A DNA stretch of 53,602 bases from Methyloversatilis universalis (GCA_020723665.1 DYIL01000019.1:1-53602), one strand, 5' to 3'. Counted from the first letter of the stretch, positions 29,940-40,593 are shown. Numbers and translations are program-made. Notes: generated from the sequence alone by a model not told the origin.

Positions 29940-30371
29940 TTGGAAAGTCAAGACATACGAAACGCCGGACTCAAAGTCACTCTCCCGCGCGTCAAGATTC
30001 TGGAAATGCTGGAAAGCCGTAGCGGATCAGACCGACACCTGACAGCGGAAGAAGTCTATAAATCTCTACTGAGCGAAGGCGAGGAAATCGGCTTGGCCAC
30101 GGTTTACCGGGTTCTCACCCAATTCGAGGCAGCGGGCTTGGTCAAGCGCCATCATTTCGAGGGCGGAAACTCGATCTTCGAACTGAACCGCGGCGAGCAC
30201 CACGACCATATCGTATGCGTCAAGTGCGGCCGAGTCGAAGAATTCAGCGATGACTTCATCGAGCGCCGCCAAAAGGAAATCGCGCAGGAAAAGGATTTCA
30301 AGCTGACCGATCATTCGCTTTGCCTGTACGGCGTCTGCATCGATTGCCAGAAGGGCCAATCGACTCTGTAA
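29940..30371 (+). CDS. fur: Ferric uptake regulator Fur
   Basis: 143 residues from a TTG start. N-terminal winged helix (LTAEEVYKSL...LATVYRVLTQFEAAGL) and C-terminal metal-binding dimer domain with HHFEGGNSIFEL, EHHDHIVCVKCGRVEEF and the second CxxC (GVCIDCQKG). An iron-loaded dimer would repress iron genes at boxes such as the one at 38231-38249. Divergent from bamE. Confidence 0.95.
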   Translation: MESQDIRNAGLKVTLPRVKILEMLESRSGSDRHLTAEEVYKSLLSEGEEIGLATVYRVLTQFEAAGLVKRHHFEGGNSIFELNRGEHHDHIVCVKCGRVEEFSDDFIERRQKEIAQEKDFKLTDHSLCLYGVCIDCQKGQSTL

Positions 30372-30442
30372 ACAATTTCCAACAACCCTCTCTCCGTTTC
30401 TTATGAAGCTCGCTGTTCGCCGAGCATGGTCGATATCGGCGC

Positions 30443-31690
30443 ATGTTTAAGCCACTGATTTTTTTCATCGGTCTGCGCTATACGCGGGCCAAGCGGCGCA
30501 CCCGTTTCATTTCGTTCATTACCTTCACTTCCGTTTTGGGCATCGCCTTGGGCGTAACGGCCTTGATTACCGTTCTGTCGGTGATGAACGGATTCGAAGC
30601 GGAACTGCGAGAGCGCATTCTGGGCATGACTTCGCATGCTTCGATCTCCGGCCTGGACGGCCAGCTTCGGAACTGGCGTTCGCTCGAAAGCGCTCTGCGG
30701 CAGGATTCCCGAATTCTAGGCTGGGCGCCTTACATCGAAGGACAGGCCATGCTCAACTCGGACCGCCGGGTAAGCGGCGTGATGCTGCGCGGCATCATGA
30801 CCGACTACGAGCCGCGCGTTTCGGAAGTCGCCAACCGTATCGTGGAAGGACGTCTCGAAGCGCTCGAACCCGGCGAATTCGGCATCATTCTCGGTTCGGA
30901 ACTGGCGGATTATCTGGGCGTCATCGTCGGCGACAAGATCACCGTCATCACCCCTCAACTCACGGCAACGCCCGCCGGCATTCTGCCGCGCCTCAAGCGC
31001 TTCACGGTGGTCGGGGTTTTCCAGGTGGGCATGTACGAGTACGACCGAAACCTGGCATTGATCCAATTAGAGGATGCGGCCAGACTGTTTCGCTTCGGTG
31101 ACGCCGTGTCGGGGCTCAGACTCAAGCTGGAGGATGTGTTCTACGCCCAGCACGTGGCGCGGGATCTCGGTCCCAGACTTGACGGACAGTATCAGATCGC
31201 CGACTGGACGCAGTCTCATAGCAATTTCTTCAAAGCCATACAAACCGAAAAACGGGTGATGTTCATCATCCTCCTGCTCATCGTCGCAGTCGCCGCCTTT
31301 AACATTGTCTCGACGCTGGTCATGGTGGTCACCGACAAGCGCTCGGATATCGCCATCCTCAGAACCCAGGGCATGACCCCGCGGGACGTCATGGGGATAT
31401 TCGTCGTACTCGGCACGATCATCGGTACGTTCGGCACCTTGCTGGGCGGCGTCGGCGGGGTGCTGCTGGCGTGGAATGTGGAAACTATCGTACCGGCAAT
31501 CGAGCGGCTGTTCGGTATACATTTCCTGTCCGCCGACGTTTACTACATCAGCGAACTGCCGTCGAAATTGATCTGGTCCGACGTGTACCGCATCACCGGC
31601 ATGGCCTTCCTGCTTTCCGCTCTGGCCACGATATATCCGGCCTGGCAGGCGTCCCGGATCAAGCCGGCCGAGGAACTCCGTTATGAATAA
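30443..31690 (+). CDS. lolC: Lipoprotein-releasing ABC transporter permease LolC/LolE
   Basis: 415 residues with the LolC/E topology: one N-terminal helix (about 25-50), a large periplasmic domain, then three helices (about 270-400). The N-terminus [20 protein letters not shown] and the segment [16 protein letters not shown] are characteristic. With LolD it extracts outer-membrane lipoproteins from the inner membrane. Only one permease gene is present, so the complex is probably homodimeric (LolF-type usage) unless lolE lies elsewhere. Overlaps lolD by 8 bp. Confidence 0.93.
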   Translation: MFKPLIFFIGLRYTRAKRRTRFISFITFTSVLGIALGVTALITVLSVMNGFEAELRERILGMTSHASISGLDGQLRNWRSLESALRQDSRILGWAPYIEGQAMLNSDRRVSGVMLRGIMTDYEPRVSEVANRIVEGRLEALEPGEFGIILGSELADYLGVIVGDKITVITPQLTATPAGILPRLKRFTVVGVFQVGMYEYDRNLALIQLEDAARLFRFGDAVSGLRLKLEDVFYAQHVARDLGPRLDGQYQIADWTQSHSNFFKAIQTEKRVMFIILLLIVAVAAFNIVSTLVMVVTDKRSDIAILRTQGMTPRDVMGIFVVLGTIIGTFGTLLGGVGGVLLAWNVETIVPAIERLFGIHFLSADVYYISELPSKLIWSDVYRITGMAFLLSALATIYPAWQASRIKPAEELRYE

Positions 31691-32393
31691 ACCGGTCCTT
31701 AAGTGCCGCGATCTGTACAAGCGTTATGCCCAAGGCAGCCTGAGCGTCGACGTGTTGCAGGGCATTACGCTTTCCGTCGAACCAGGACAGCAAATCGCCA
31801 TAATGGGCGCGTCTGGCTCGGGTAAAAGCACGCTTTTGCATTTGCTCGGGGGGCTGGACGCACCGACCCGAGGGCACGTGCAGTTGGACGGCGTGGACAT
31901 CGGAACCTTGAACGAACGCAAGCTCTCGCAACTGCGTAACCGGGTCCTGGGATTCGTCTATCAATTCCACCACCTGTTGGGCGAGTTTACGGTGCTGGAA
32001 AACGTCGCCATGCCGCTCTTGATCGCAAAGCTGCCGATACACGAAGCGAGAAGACGCGCTGCCTCGATGTTGGAGCGCGTCGGGCTCGACAAACGCCTGG
32101 AGCACAAGCCAAGCGAATTATCAGGCGGCGAGCGTCAGCGCGCGGCGGTGGCTCGGGCGTTGGTCACCAAACCGAAGTGCGTGCTGGCCGATGAACCGAC
32201 CGGAAACCTGGATCGGAAAACCGCTGAGCAAGTGTATCAGCTGATGCTGGAGTTGAACCAAGAAAACGGTGTGAGTTTCGTCGTGGTCACTCACGATCCG
32301 TCTCTGGCCCAACGGATGGACACAGTTCTGCACCTGGAAGACGGACGCATCGTCACGCCTCAAAGCGCATCCACCCCGCTCCGCGCACGTTAG
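31683..32393 (+). CDS. lolD: Lipoprotein-releasing ABC transporter ATPase LolD
   Basis: 236 residues. Walker [10 protein letters not shown], signature [15 protein letters not shown], Walker [13 protein letters not shown], and the H-loop in [11 protein letters not shown]. The LolD-type segment [22 protein letters not shown] is present. Powers lipoprotein release to LolA. Translation is coupled to the permease through the 8-bp overlap. Confidence 0.95.
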   Translation: MNKPVLKCRDLYKRYAQGSLSVDVLQGITLSVEPGQQIAIMGASGSGKSTLLHLLGGLDAPTRGHVQLDGVDIGTLNERKLSQLRNRVLGFVYQFHHLLGEFTVLENVAMPLLIAKLPIHEARRRAASMLERVGLDKRLEHKPSELSGGERQRAAVARALVTKPKCVLADEPTGNLDRKTAEQVYQLMLELNQENGVSFVVVTHDPSLAQRMDTVLHLEDGRIVTPQSASTPLRAR

Positions 32394-32405
32394 CGGGGAT
32401 CGCGG

Positions 32406-33038
32406 CTAACTCGATTCCGTTGCCGCGGACCCGGCCGCTCGATCCTTTTCATGCTTGTGTCGGTGTTCCAGGAATTTCTTGTACGAGACATAGCTCTCCC
32501 GGACCATAACCGCCGTGCTTAATTCCGCATTCCGGAACTTCCGCAATTCCAATTGATGAAGCACGGACCGGCGCCACAGCAAACGGATACCGAAATAACC
32601 CAACACGGCGCCGACATGCATCAGAATGGCGCACCCCAACAGGAGCGGCGCCCCCAACTGCAGAGCTTTTTCGATCGTGAACAGCTCCGAGAATTGATCG
32701 AAGCTAAAACCCGGTTGTCCCATGACGAGCGCACCGACTTTATAGGCAAAGTAATACATCGGTCCCCAGGTCAGCGGATTGGTAATCCACACCAAGGCCA
32801 CGGCTATGGGTAAGTTGGCGTTGAAATAGATGGCGAGGACTGCGGCGATGATTTGCTGCCAGGGCAGCGGCGGCGTATACATGGCCCACAGCCCTATGGC
32901 GAAAGCCCGCGATACCGAGCGGCGGTTCAGATGCCATAAATTCGGCGAGTGAAGCTTATCCCCCAAAAACTCCAGCGCTTTAATTTCCTTTATTTTTTTC
33001 GAGTCCGGTAAATAACGTTTGAAAAACTTTTTAGGCAT
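32406..33038 (-). CDS. DUF2062 membrane protein
   Basis: 210 residues starting MPKKFFKRYLPDSKKI, with the DUF2062 pattern NRRSVSRAFAIGLWAMYTPPLPWQQI followed by three hydrophobic segments and ITNPLTWGPMYYFAYKVG. Function unknown; the position between lolCD and comEC is conserved in gammaproteobacteria such as Pseudomonas. Convergent with lolD (12 bp apart), divergent from comEC. Confidence 0.9.
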   Translation of the reverse strand: MPKKFFKRYLPDSKKIKEIKALEFLGDKLHSPNLWHLNRRSVSRAFAIGLWAMYTPPLPWQQIIAAVLAIYFNANLPIAVALVWITNPLTWGPMYYFAYKVGALVMGQPGFSFDQFSELFTIEKALQLGAPLLLGCAILMHVGAVLGYFGIRLLWRRSVLHQLELRKFRNAELSTAVMVRESYVSYKKFLEHRHKHEKDRAAGSAATESS

Positions 33039-33112
33039 GGCCCTTGACTGGGATGATTGTGAACTATTTTTTAGGTGAAAGGCGCGCTATTGTACGGAGT
33101 TGAAATTCAAAG

Positions 33113-35509
33113 TTGAATGAAATTCTCCATCCACGAGCCCCTAGCCCGCTCGTTCTTCCGCTAGCCGTCGGCTTCGTCGGCGGGGTCAGCGCCGTCCAGC
33201 AACTTCCGTCTTTGCCCGGTGCCTGGGCTTTTATCCTCTTAAGCTCCACTTTTGGCTTACTCGTCTATTATAAGCTGCGCCTTCCGGCGGCATTTGTGTT
33301 CGGTGTCGTCTGGGCTCTCGCCTTTGCCGAAATTCGACTCGGCCAAAGCCTTCCCACTGCGACTGAAAGACAAGCAGCCGTCGTCGAGGGCATTATTCGC
33401 ACCATCCCTCAGTCGGTGGATTACGGCTTCCGTTTCCACTTCGATATCGAACGAACCGTCGCACCCGCCGGCTCGGTCTTGCCGTCACGCGTTCGGCTGA
33501 ACTGGTATGACCGCCGGTTTTCGCCAAAAGCGGGCGAGCGATGGCGGCTCAGCGTCAAGCTCAAGCCGCCGCACGGGATGCTGAATCCGGGCGGTCTCGA
33601 CTACGAGCGATGGCTGTTTGCGCAAGGAATCCGCGCTGTCGGGCATGTTACCGAGTCTTCGGACAATAGGCTCCTCGATACGGCCGACAGCCGATATTCA
33701 TTTGAAGGCTGGCGACAAGCCCTTTACGAGCGCCTTTCGGCGACGCTGAACGGTGAGCCTTTAACGGGGATCGTCAAGGCTCTGATCATGGGGGCCGATG
33801 ACGACATCACGCCCTCTCAATGGGATGTGCTCAGGCGCACGGGCACGACTCACCTGGTCGCGATTTCCGGCTCGCATATCGGTTTGGTGGCGGGATTCGT
33901 CTTCTTTCTCGTACGCCGAATCTGGTCCGGTCTGGGTGCTTTGCGCTGGTCGCCGCCGAGTGTCGCGGCCTCTGCGGCTTTCATCGCCGCCCTCGTCTAC
34001 TCGGCACTGGCGGATTTCGCGATACCCACTCAACGCGCCGTGATCATGATCGGAATCGTCATGGGTGCCGTCATCGGTCAGCGCCATCTCAACGGCCTTC
34101 ACGTCCTCGCAACGGCCCTGCTGGCGGTCGCACTCTACGATCCGTTGGCCGTGCTTTCGCCGGGATTCTGGCTTTCCTTCACGGCCGTCGCCCTGATTTT
34201 TTTCGCTGTTTCTTACCGGAAAGGAAGACTCGCCGGCTGGCGGGCGATGCTGAGGGTGAATTGGGCCACTTCGTTGGGACTTGCACCCCTGTTGATGCTC
34301 TTTTTTCAACGGGTCTCCATCATTTCACCGATCGCGAACTTATTCGCCGTTCCCGTAGTCGGCTTTTTGCTGATTCCGGTTTGCTTGACCGGAGCCATAC
34401 TGTTGCCGGCCTTGCCGACGGCAGGCGAAGCATTGCTGATCCTTGCATCACGCTTGCTCGAGTGGACCTGGCCTTTTCTTCAATGGATGGCCGATTTGCC
34501 GGCGGCTCAGTGGGCTCATGCCGAACCGCCGTTTTGGACTATTCCCTTGGCGCTGCTCGGCTTCGTGCTGCTGCTGTCTCCTAAAGGCGTTCCGGCGCGC
34601 TGGCTCGGCCTCGTTCTGGCCGTACCGGCCGTGACCGTACAACCGAACAGGCCGCCGCAGTCCGGCTTTCACCTTACGCTGCTCGATGTCGGCCAGGGGC
34701 TAGCCGCTGCCGTCGAGACTCACCAACACATCCTGATCTTCGATACCGGCGCTCGGTTCGGAAGCCGATTCGATATCGGTTCCGCCGTCATCGAGCCTTA
34801 TCTGCGCCATCGCGGATTCGAGCGCGTCGACACCTTGATCGTGAGCCATGGCGACAACGACCATATCGGCGGTGCGCGCGCTCTGCTCGAACGATTCGCC
34901 GTGGGTCGCACTTATACCAGCGTGCCGGAAAAGTTGCCGGACTTTCCGACGGAAAACTGCAGAGCGGAACAATCCTGGGAATGGGACGGCGTCAAATTCG
35001 AGATGCTCGCGCCCATCGAAAAAGCCGAGCGCGAGAACGATAATTCATGCGTGTTGAAGGTCAGTGGTCCCGGAGGCAGCGCGCTCTTGACCGGCGATAT
35101 CGAAAGGACCGCAGAACAACTTTTGATCGACCGTTATGGGCAGGATCTGGCCAGCGACATTTTGGTTGTGCCTCACCATGGCAGTAACACTTCTTCCAGT
35201 TCGGCATTCCTGGATGCCGTGAAGCCTCGCTACGCGCTCATTCCCGCAGGCTTTCTGAATCGATACGGGTTTCCTCATCGAGCGGTGTTGCGGCGCTATC
35301 GGGCGAGGAACATCCCCGTACTGAATACGGCCGAAACCGGCGCACTTACCGTGCTCGTCGGCAATCGGCGTGACGATTTGAAATTGGAAATTTACCGAGC
35401 GGAAAACCGCCGGTACTGGAACGCCCATGCCGCGGCGACGGCGGAATGGGCGGAAACGAAAAATCGAGGAAAACGATCAGAACTCGATGACTTGAGTTTC
35501 CTTCAATAA
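33113..35509 (+). CDS. comEC: DNA internalisation protein ComEC/Rec2
   Basis: 798 residues, full length; the start is given as TTG at 33113 and is uncertain. N-terminal DUF4131 region with OB-like part, central Competence domain of many helices ([19 protein letters not shown] is its hallmark), and a C-terminal metallo-beta-lactamase-like domain ([11 protein letters not shown], then [10 protein letters not shown]). It forms the inner-membrane channel for single-stranded DNA uptake, so natural transformation is possible if the type IV pilus genes exist elsewhere. Its last 33 bp overlap the end of cysN on the opposite strand. Confidence 0.93.
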   Translation: MNEILHPRAPSPLVLPLAVGFVGGVSAVQQLPSLPGAWAFILLSSTFGLLVYYKLRLPAAFVFGVVWALAFAEIRLGQSLPTATERQAAVVEGIIRTIPQSVDYGFRFHFDIERTVAPAGSVLPSRVRLNWYDRRFSPKAGERWRLSVKLKPPHGMLNPGGLDYERWLFAQGIRAVGHVTESSDNRLLDTADSRYSFEGWRQALYERLSATLNGEPLTGIVKALIMGADDDITPSQWDVLRRTGTTHLVAISGSHIGLVAGFVFFLVRRIWSGLGALRWSPPSVAASAAFIAALVYSALADFAIPTQRAVIMIGIVMGAVIGQRHLNGLHVLATALLAVALYDPLAVLSPGFWLSFTAVALIFFAVSYRKGRLAGWRAMLRVNWATSLGLAPLLMLFFQRVSIISPIANLFAVPVVGFLLIPVCLTGAILLPALPTAGEALLILASRLLEWTWPFLQWMADLPAAQWAHAEPPFWTIPLALLGFVLLLSPKGVPARWLGLVLAVPAVTVQPNRPPQSGFHLTLLDVGQGLAAAVETHQHILIFDTGARFGSRFDIGSAVIEPYLRHRGFERVDTLIVSHGDNDHIGGARALLERFAVGRTYTSVPEKLPDFPTENCRAEQSWEWDGVKFEMLAPIEKAERENDNSCVLKVSGPGGSALLTGDIERTAEQLLIDRYGQDLASDILVVPHHGSNTSSSSAFLDAVKPRYALIPAGFLNRYGFPHRAVLRRYRARNIPVLNTAETGALTVLVGNRRDDLKLEIYRAENRRYWNAHAAATAEWAETKNRGKRSELDDLSFLQ

Positions 35510-37129
35510 CGCAAGCACCTCATCGGCGCTCATGTCGTCGGCCGAAACCCGGAGCACAGTCGGCCCGTCACCACGCGGGCTCGCTTCGCAAGGACAGAGG
35601 CAGATCAGCCCGGCGTGGTTGATCTGCTCTGCGATAACTCGAACGTGCTCGCCCAGCGCTTCGTTATCCAGCACAGTGCTGGCGTGCCCGACATCGAAGA
35701 GCTTCCGTTCGAGTTCATACGCCACATCGTGCCGGCGCTCGCCGGTAATCCATAATGTCACGGCCTTTTGACCAAAACGTGCGCTCCGCTCTTCCGCCGT
35801 CACACGCCGTAAAACGCTTTCACCGTCCGCTTGGCTGACGATCATACCGGCGCCGACGGTGACATTGGTCAAGCGATCGATGACGATGAACGATCCAGTA
35901 CCCTTGCACACCTTGTAAGGATCGAAAGCGATCGGCGCGCTCAGAGCGACCTCGCACAGGCCGATCTCGTTCAGCTTGAGGAGGTCCGCCGGAAGCTGCT
36001 CCAAGGTATTGATATCGACACGGTGATGGATCTGGGAGACCGAGCCGTTGACGACCTTGGTGGTCTGCTTCAAGTAATACTGGCGACCGGGAACCAGAGG
36101 CGCCTCGGTCATCCAGACGATATGGGCTTTGAAGCGGGAAGCGAGCATCGGCAAATCATCGGAACGGACCAGCATGTCGCCGCGACTCACGTCGATTTCA
36201 TCCGTGAGTGTGATCGTGACGGCTTGCGGCGGGAAGGCCTCTTCCAGTTCTCCATCGTAGGTCACGATGGACTTGATGCGGCTGGTCTTTTTGGACGGCA
36301 GTACCGTGATCGCATCGCCCTTGCGAAAGACACCCGCGGCCACGGTGCCGCTATAACCGCGGAAATCCAAATTCGGCCGATTGACGTACTGCACCGGAAA
36401 GCGCGGATTCGTGAAGTTCTGGTCCGTGGCGATCTCGATGGTATCCAAAAGCTCCATCAGCGCCTGCCCCTCATACCAGGGCATTTCCTCGCTGCGGGTG
36501 ACGACGTTGTCGCCCTTCAAAGCCGAGAGCGGAATAAAGCGAACATCGTGGATATCCAGCTTTTCGATGAATGCCAGGTAATCGCTGCGAATGCGCTCGA
36601 ATACATCCTGGCTGTAGCCGACCAGATCCATTTTATTGATGGCAACCACGACATGCCTGATTCCAAGCAGGGACACGATAAAACTGTGGCGCTTGGTCTG
36701 CGTCATCACGCCGTGGCGCGCATCGACCAGAATGATGGCCAAATCGCAGGTGGACGCTCCGGTCGCCATGTTACGGGTGTACTGCTCGTGCCCCGGCGTG
36801 TCGGCGATGATGTACTTCCGCTTGGCCGTGGAAAAATACCGGTAGGCCACATCGATGGTGATGCCCTGCTCGCGCTCGGCCTGAAGACCGTCGACCAGCA
36901 GCGCCAAGTCGATATCGCCGCCGGTGGTACCCGATTTGACGCTGTCCTTCTTGATCGCAGCCAACTGGTCCTCGTAAATCATCTTCGAATCGTGCAGCAG
37001 GCGCCCGATCAAGGTGCTCTTGCCGTCGTCGACATTGCCGCAGGTCAAAAATCGCAATAATTCCTTGCGCTCGTGCTGAGCGAGATAGGCGTGGATATCG
37101 GAACTGATGAGCTCGGACTGATGTGCCAT
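35477..37129 (-). CDS. cysN: Sulfate adenylyltransferase subunit CysN with degenerate APS-kinase-like tail
   Basis: 550 residues. The GTPase part has P-loop [32 protein letters not shown] and NKMDLV, followed by two beta-barrel domains. With CysD it makes adenosine 5'-phosphosulfate, driven by GTP hydrolysis. The last ~110 residues begin [22 protein letters not shown], which matches the opening of CysC (LWITGLSGAGKSTIA...) except that the P-loop is gone; later pieces ([28 protein letters not shown]) also track CysC, and the domain is shortened. It looks like a CysNC fusion whose kinase domain has lost catalysis. Convergent overlap of 33 bp with comEC. Confidence 0.93.
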   Translation of the reverse strand: MAHQSELISSDIHAYLAQHERKELLRFLTCGNVDDGKSTLIGRLLHDSKMIYEDQLAAIKKDSVKSGTTGGDIDLALLVDGLQAEREQGITIDVAYRYFSTAKRKYIIADTPGHEQYTRNMATGASTCDLAIILVDARHGVMTQTKRHSFIVSLLGIRHVVVAINKMDLVGYSQDVFERIRSDYLAFIEKLDIHDVRFIPLSALKGDNVVTRSEEMPWYEGQALMELLDTIEIATDQNFTNPRFPVQYVNRPNLDFRGYSGTVAAGVFRKGDAITVLPSKKTSRIKSIVTYDGELEEAFPPQAVTITLTDEIDVSRGDMLVRSDDLPMLASRFKAHIVWMTEAPLVPGRQYYLKQTTKVVNGSVSQIHHRVDINTLEQLPADLLKLNEIGLCEVALSAPIAFDPYKVCKGTGSFIVIDRLTNVTVGAGMIVSQADGESVLRRVTAEERSARFGQKAVTLWITGERRHDVAYELERKLFDVGHASTVLDNEALGEHVRVIAEQINHAGLICLCPCEASPRGDGPTVLRVSADDMSADEVLALLKETQVIEF

Positions 37130-37202
37130 AAATTTACTGGATGAGTGGGTCAGACGCTGCCGCCAACGTTGAATCTACGCTCGGCACTTTCCATAGACGG
37201 GA

Positions 37203-38111
37203 TTAGAAATAGCCTTCCTTTTTCTTCTCCTCCATCGAACCCGCCTGATCGTGGTCGATGACACGACCTTGGCGCTCCGATGTCTTGGTCAGCAGCATCT
37301 CCTGAATGATTTCGGGCAAGGTAGCCGCACTTGATTCGACGGCGCCAGTCAAGGGATAACACCCGAGGGTACGGAAACGGACCATCTTCATGATCGGTTT
37401 TTCATCAGGTTCCAACGGCATGCGATCGTCGTCGACCATGATCCATATCCCATCGCGCTGAACCACCGGCCGCTCTTTTGCGAAATACAGTGGGACAATC
37501 GGAATGTTCTCCAGATAGATGTATTGCCAGACATCCAGTTCGGTCCAATTCGAAAGCGGAAACACCCGGATGCTCTCGCCCTTGTTGATCTTGCCGTTAT
37601 AGAGATTCCAAAGCTCCGGGCGCTGGTTCTTCGGATCCCAGCGATGGTTTCGGTCGCGGAAGGAATAAACCCGTTCTTTCGCCCTCGATTTCTCCTCGTC
37701 CCGCCGTGCCCCGCCGAAAGCCGCATCGAACTGATATTTGTTCAAGGCTTGCTTGAGAGCCTCGGTTTTCATGACATCCGTATGTTTCTTGCTGCCGTGG
37801 GTGAACGGATTGATGCCCTGTTCCACACCCTCCACATTGACGTGCACGATGAGATCCAAACCTAGATCGTGGGCCCGGCGATCGCGAAACTCGATCATCT
37901 CTCTGAATTTCCAGGTGGTATCGACATGCATGAGCGGAAAAGGCGGTTTGCCTGGGAAAAACGCCTTCATTGCGAGATGCAACATGACTGCGGAATCCTT
38001 GCCGATCGAATAGAGCATTACAGGACGCTCAAATTCGGCAGCCACCTCGCGAATGATGTGAATACTTTCGGCTTCCAGCTGCTTTAGATGGGTAAGTGTA
38101 TATTCGTTCAT
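37203..38111 (-). CDS. cysD: Sulfate adenylyltransferase small subunit CysD
   Basis: 302 residues from the ATG at 38111. ATP pyrophosphatase (PP-loop) family: [17 protein letters not shown] is the PP-motif, and [12 protein letters not shown] follows. It forms the ATP sulfurylase with CysN, whose gene is 73 bp downstream. cysH and cysC, needed to carry sulfate reduction further, are not in the window. In sulfur oxidisers the same enzyme can instead serve sulfate activation only. Confidence 0.95.
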   Translation of the reverse strand: MNEYTLTHLKQLEAESIHIIREVAAEFERPVMLYSIGKDSAVMLHLAMKAFFPGKPPFPLMHVDTTWKFREMIEFRDRRAHDLGLDLIVHVNVEGVEQGINPFTHGSKKHTDVMKTEALKQALNKYQFDAAFGGARRDEEKSRAKERVYSFRDRNHRWDPKNQRPELWNLYNGKINKGESIRVFPLSNWTELDVWQYIYLENIPIVPLYFAKERPVVQRDGIWIMVDDDRMPLEPDEKPIMKMVRFRTLGCYPLTGAVESSAATLPEIIQEMLLTKTSERQGRVIDHDQAGSMEEKKKEGYF

Positions 38112-38230
38112 GGACAAAGCGTGATGGTCCCGAAACTCGAAAAGAGGTTCATCCCATGTTTATGGCGCTCCATACTACCATAAAAGCCGAGGGCACTCTT
38201 TGAGTGGAACAAACACTGGCACCTTTGAAT

Positions 38231-38249
38231 GATAGTGATTATCATTAGC
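38231..38249. promoter_or_regulatory. Fur box upstream of the multicopper oxidase
   Basis: GATAGTGATTATCATTAGC matches the 19-bp E. coli Fur consensus GATAATGATAATCATTATC at 16 positions. It lies 36 bp before the oxidase start, in the expected operator position, and about 120 bp upstream of cysD on the other strand. The fur gene itself is at 29940. Confidence 0.8.
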
Positions 38250-38284
38250 TTAAACTCTTTGATCGATCTCGCGCTACAGAATTT

Positions 38285-39403
38285 ATGACTGCCATCCAAA
38301 GCCAACGCCTTCTTTCCCACTTGGCCGTTCTATTGCTGTTTTCGGGAGTCGCGGCGGCCGGTCCAATGCGGACCTACTACATCGCCGCTGAAGAAGTATT
38401 GTGGGACTATGCCCCTTCCTATCCCGTCAATCCCATGCATGGCGCAGAATTCAACGAAGATGAGAAAGTCTTCGTCGAAGGAAATAAGGCTGATCGAATC
38501 GGCCGACAGTATTACAAAGCGCGCTATATCGAGTACACCGATGCCAGCTTTACCAAAATCAAGGAACGTCCGCGCGAGTGGCGGCACTTAGGGATCCTAG
38601 GGCCTGTCATTCGCGCCAACGTCGGCGACACCATCAAAGTGGTGCTAAGGAATAATTTGGCCGATATGCCGATCTCGCTCCATCCGCATGGCGTCCTTTA
38701 CCGAAAGGACAGCGAGGGCACCCATTACGCGGACGGCACATCCGGCGATGACCGCAAAGACGATTTGGTCAAACCGGGCGAAACCCATACCTATGTCTGG
38801 CAAGTGCCCGATCGTTCGGGACCTGGCCCCGAAGACCCGAATTCGGTCGTGTGGCTCTACCATTCCCATGTCAATGAGGTCGTCGACACGAATTCCGGCT
38901 TGATCGGCCCCATCATCATATCCCGCCGGGGCGCCCTGCAAAGAAACGGCAAACTAAAGGGCATCGACCGCGAATTTGTCGTCCTTTTCACGGTGTTCGA
39001 CGAAAACAAAAGTTTCTTTCTCGACAAAAACATCGGCGCCTTCGCACCCGCCGCCTGGGACAAGAAAGATGACGAAAGCTTCGTTGAAAGCAATTTGATG
39101 CACAGCATGAACGGCTACGTCTATCACAACTTGCCGGAACTGACGATGAAAGAAGGCGAAACGGTACGCTGGTATCAGCTATCTCTCGGAACCGAGGTCG
39201 ACCTCCATACGCCACATTGGCACGGCAACACGCTCACCGAAGGCGGGCACCGCGTTGATGTCGTCAATCTGCTTCCGGGCACCCATGTCACTCTCGATAT
39301 GAAACCCGACAATCCCGGCGTCTGGATGTACCACTGTCACGTCAACGATCATATCGATGCGGGCATGATGGCCAGTTATAAGGTCATGCCCCGGCAGCGG
39401 TAG
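38285..39403 (+). CDS. Multicopper oxidase, hephaestin/ceruloplasmin-like
   Basis: 372-residue secreted protein; signal peptide ends near GVAAAG (about residue 25). Two cupredoxin domains. Copper motifs in order: SLHPHGVLY, VWLYHSHVNE, TPHWHGNTL and WMYHCHVNDHIDAGMM, giving the eight trinuclear-site His plus the type-1 site (His, Cys, His, Met). The mature start YYIAAEEVLWDYAP closely recalls animal ceruloplasmin and hephaestin, which are ferroxidases. Four sets of motifs in 372 residues fit a two-domain oxidase acting as an oligomer. A strong Fur box upstream suggests iron-linked expression, supporting a ferroxidase or iron-handling role; laccase-like activity is an alternative. Confidence 0.88.
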   Translation: MTAIQSQRLLSHLAVLLLFSGVAAAGPMRTYYIAAEEVLWDYAPSYPVNPMHGAEFNEDEKVFVEGNKADRIGRQYYKARYIEYTDASFTKIKERPREWRHLGILGPVIRANVGDTIKVVLRNNLADMPISLHPHGVLYRKDSEGTHYADGTSGDDRKDDLVKPGETHTYVWQVPDRSGPGPEDPNSVVWLYHSHVNEVVDTNSGLIGPIIISRRGALQRNGKLKGIDREFVVLFTVFDENKSFFLDKNIGAFAPAAWDKKDDESFVESNLMHSMNGYVYHNLPELTMKEGETVRWYQLSLGTEVDLHTPHWHGNTLTEGGHRVDVVNLLPGTHVTLDMKPDNPGVWMYHCHVNDHIDAGMMASYKVMPRQR

Positions 39404-39573
39404 CCCCACGCAGTCCACCTTGCGACATTTCATTAGGAAACGCAAAGCCAGAAATCATCCAAACGCGAGCATTCCGGCGACCGGCCGAGCCCCTATTCCC
39501 CCTCTTGCCTTGCGTTATCAAAAGAGCGATGCTTCGAAGCGCAAATCGCCGAATAACACTTTCGGAGTGTCCT

Positions 39574-40044
39574 ATGGAACAGCAAATGCATAACTTTGAG
39601 CAGGTTAAAGACGTGCTCGACTACGGTATTCAACTCCACAGCCAGCTGACGGAATTATACGATTCGCTCAACCAGCAAAACGACCAGACTCGGGTAAAAA
39701 TGCTTTTGGATTATCTAAGCCGCCACGAAAAGAATCGAGAAGAAGCGATGCAGCGGTTCGAAAATGGATCGCGCAAGAGTATCCTGAATTTCTGGCTCCA
39801 ATATTCTCCCGGTTCCAATGTCGAACAACTGCTGAAAAATTGCGCCGTCAGGCCCAATATGTCCGTCGACGACGTCATAAAAATCGCCATGGCCTTCGAC
39901 GATGCGTTAATCCAACTGTATAAAGACGCGGCGACCATCGTCGACGATCCGCACGCCAAAGAAGTGTTCACGAATCTCGCCGAGATGGAAGAGCAAGAGA
40001 AGCATCGCTTCATCCGCGACGCGGAATGGATGGACGATCTCTGA
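39574..40044 (+). CDS. Four-helix ferritin-like protein
   Basis: 156 residues from the ATG at 39574 (GGAG about 9 bp upstream). All-helical: four predicted helices with Glu/His placed as in ferritin-like proteins (LHSQLTELYDSL, DYLSRHEKNREEAM, AFDDALIQLYKDA, NLAEMEEQEKHRFI). The last contains an ExxEKH pattern of the kind that ligates a di-iron site. The exact family is not recognised. It lies 170 bp after the multicopper oxidase on the same strand, and the pair may act together on iron; the gap makes co-transcription uncertain. Confidence 0.6.
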   Translation: MEQQMHNFEQVKDVLDYGIQLHSQLTELYDSLNQQNDQTRVKMLLDYLSRHEKNREEAMQRFENGSRKSILNFWLQYSPGSNVEQLLKNCAVRPNMSVDDVIKIAMAFDDALIQLYKDAATIVDDPHAKEVFTNLAEMEEQEKHRFIRDAEWMDDL

Positions 40045-40051
40045 AGTACTG

Positions 40052-40489
40052 AAGACCACCCGCCTTCAGCGTAGCCAGTACGCGTCGGGTCGTTTCCGGG
40101 CCCTGCTGAAGGAACGGGGCTATCTCTGCAGCATGAGTCGCACGGGTAACTGCTGGGATAATGCGCCGGCCGAGAGCTTATTTCATACTCTCAAAACGGA
40201 ACTGATCCATCACCGCCGTTTTGAAACCCGGGAGCAGGCGAAACAGGAAATCTTCGAGTACATCGAAGTGTTTTAAACCTAACAGGGTGTTGAAAAACGC
40301 ATTCTACATACGACATGTAGGTTAACAGTTTTGTCGTTGGCCACTACTTATGGTAGGAGCATCGAGTTTTTCAACAGCCTGCTAAAGGGTAAACATTCGA
40401 CGCTCGGCTATCGAACGCCAGTCGAGCTTGATCAACAGCATCGAAAAACTGCCTGAATTTGTGTCCGGAAAACCCTTGCCAGATCAGTC
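40052..40489 (+). pseudogene. IS3-family transposase OrfB relic, split by a small element
   Basis: The 3' end of an IS3-type integrase: YASGRFRALLKERGY and CSMSRTGNCWDNAPAES (with the DDE Glu), running in frame to 40276. After the insertion at 40279-40385 the frame resumes as KHSTLGYRTPVELDQQHRK and stops at about 40459. The upstream catalytic Asp residues and OrfA are gone. The following GTCCGGAAAACCCTTGCCAG (from about 40463) looks like the IS end. Both halves are needed to rebuild the usual C-terminus, which shows that the element inserted into an existing transposase gene. Confidence 0.75.
40279..40385. mobile_element. 99-bp TIR element inside the IS3 relic, CTAA duplication
   Basis: Core 40283-40381 has ends CAGGGTGTTGAAAAAC and the reverse complement CAGGCTGTTGAAAAAC, one mismatch in 16. 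It is flanked by direct CTAA repeats (40279-40282 and 40382-40385). There is no coding capacity. The end sequence differs from family A, but the 4-bp CTAA target is of the same YTAR type, so both may be mobilised by IS5-like transposases. Confidence 0.85.
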
Positions 40490-40558
40490 CGTCATGGCAT
40501 CGTCTACCCGGCAAAACAACTCGGTGATAAAGTCAATCGTGGTCATGTAGGCCAGCCT

Positions 40559-40593
40559 CCCGCCTGCCTGCGCCGCGGTCGCGGCAGGCAGGC
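40559..40593. repeat. GC-rich palindrome
   Basis: GCCTGCC-TGC-GCCGC followed after GGTC by GCGGC-A-GGCAGGC: a near-perfect hairpin between the IS3 relic and the tRNA terminator. It is probably another REP-type intergenic repeat; no T-tract follows. Confidence 0.5.

Noticed and set aside
35831..37060. 409-codon open frame on the plus strand
   Set aside because: Antisense to cysN with His/Asp/Gly-rich shadow composition; no start signal.
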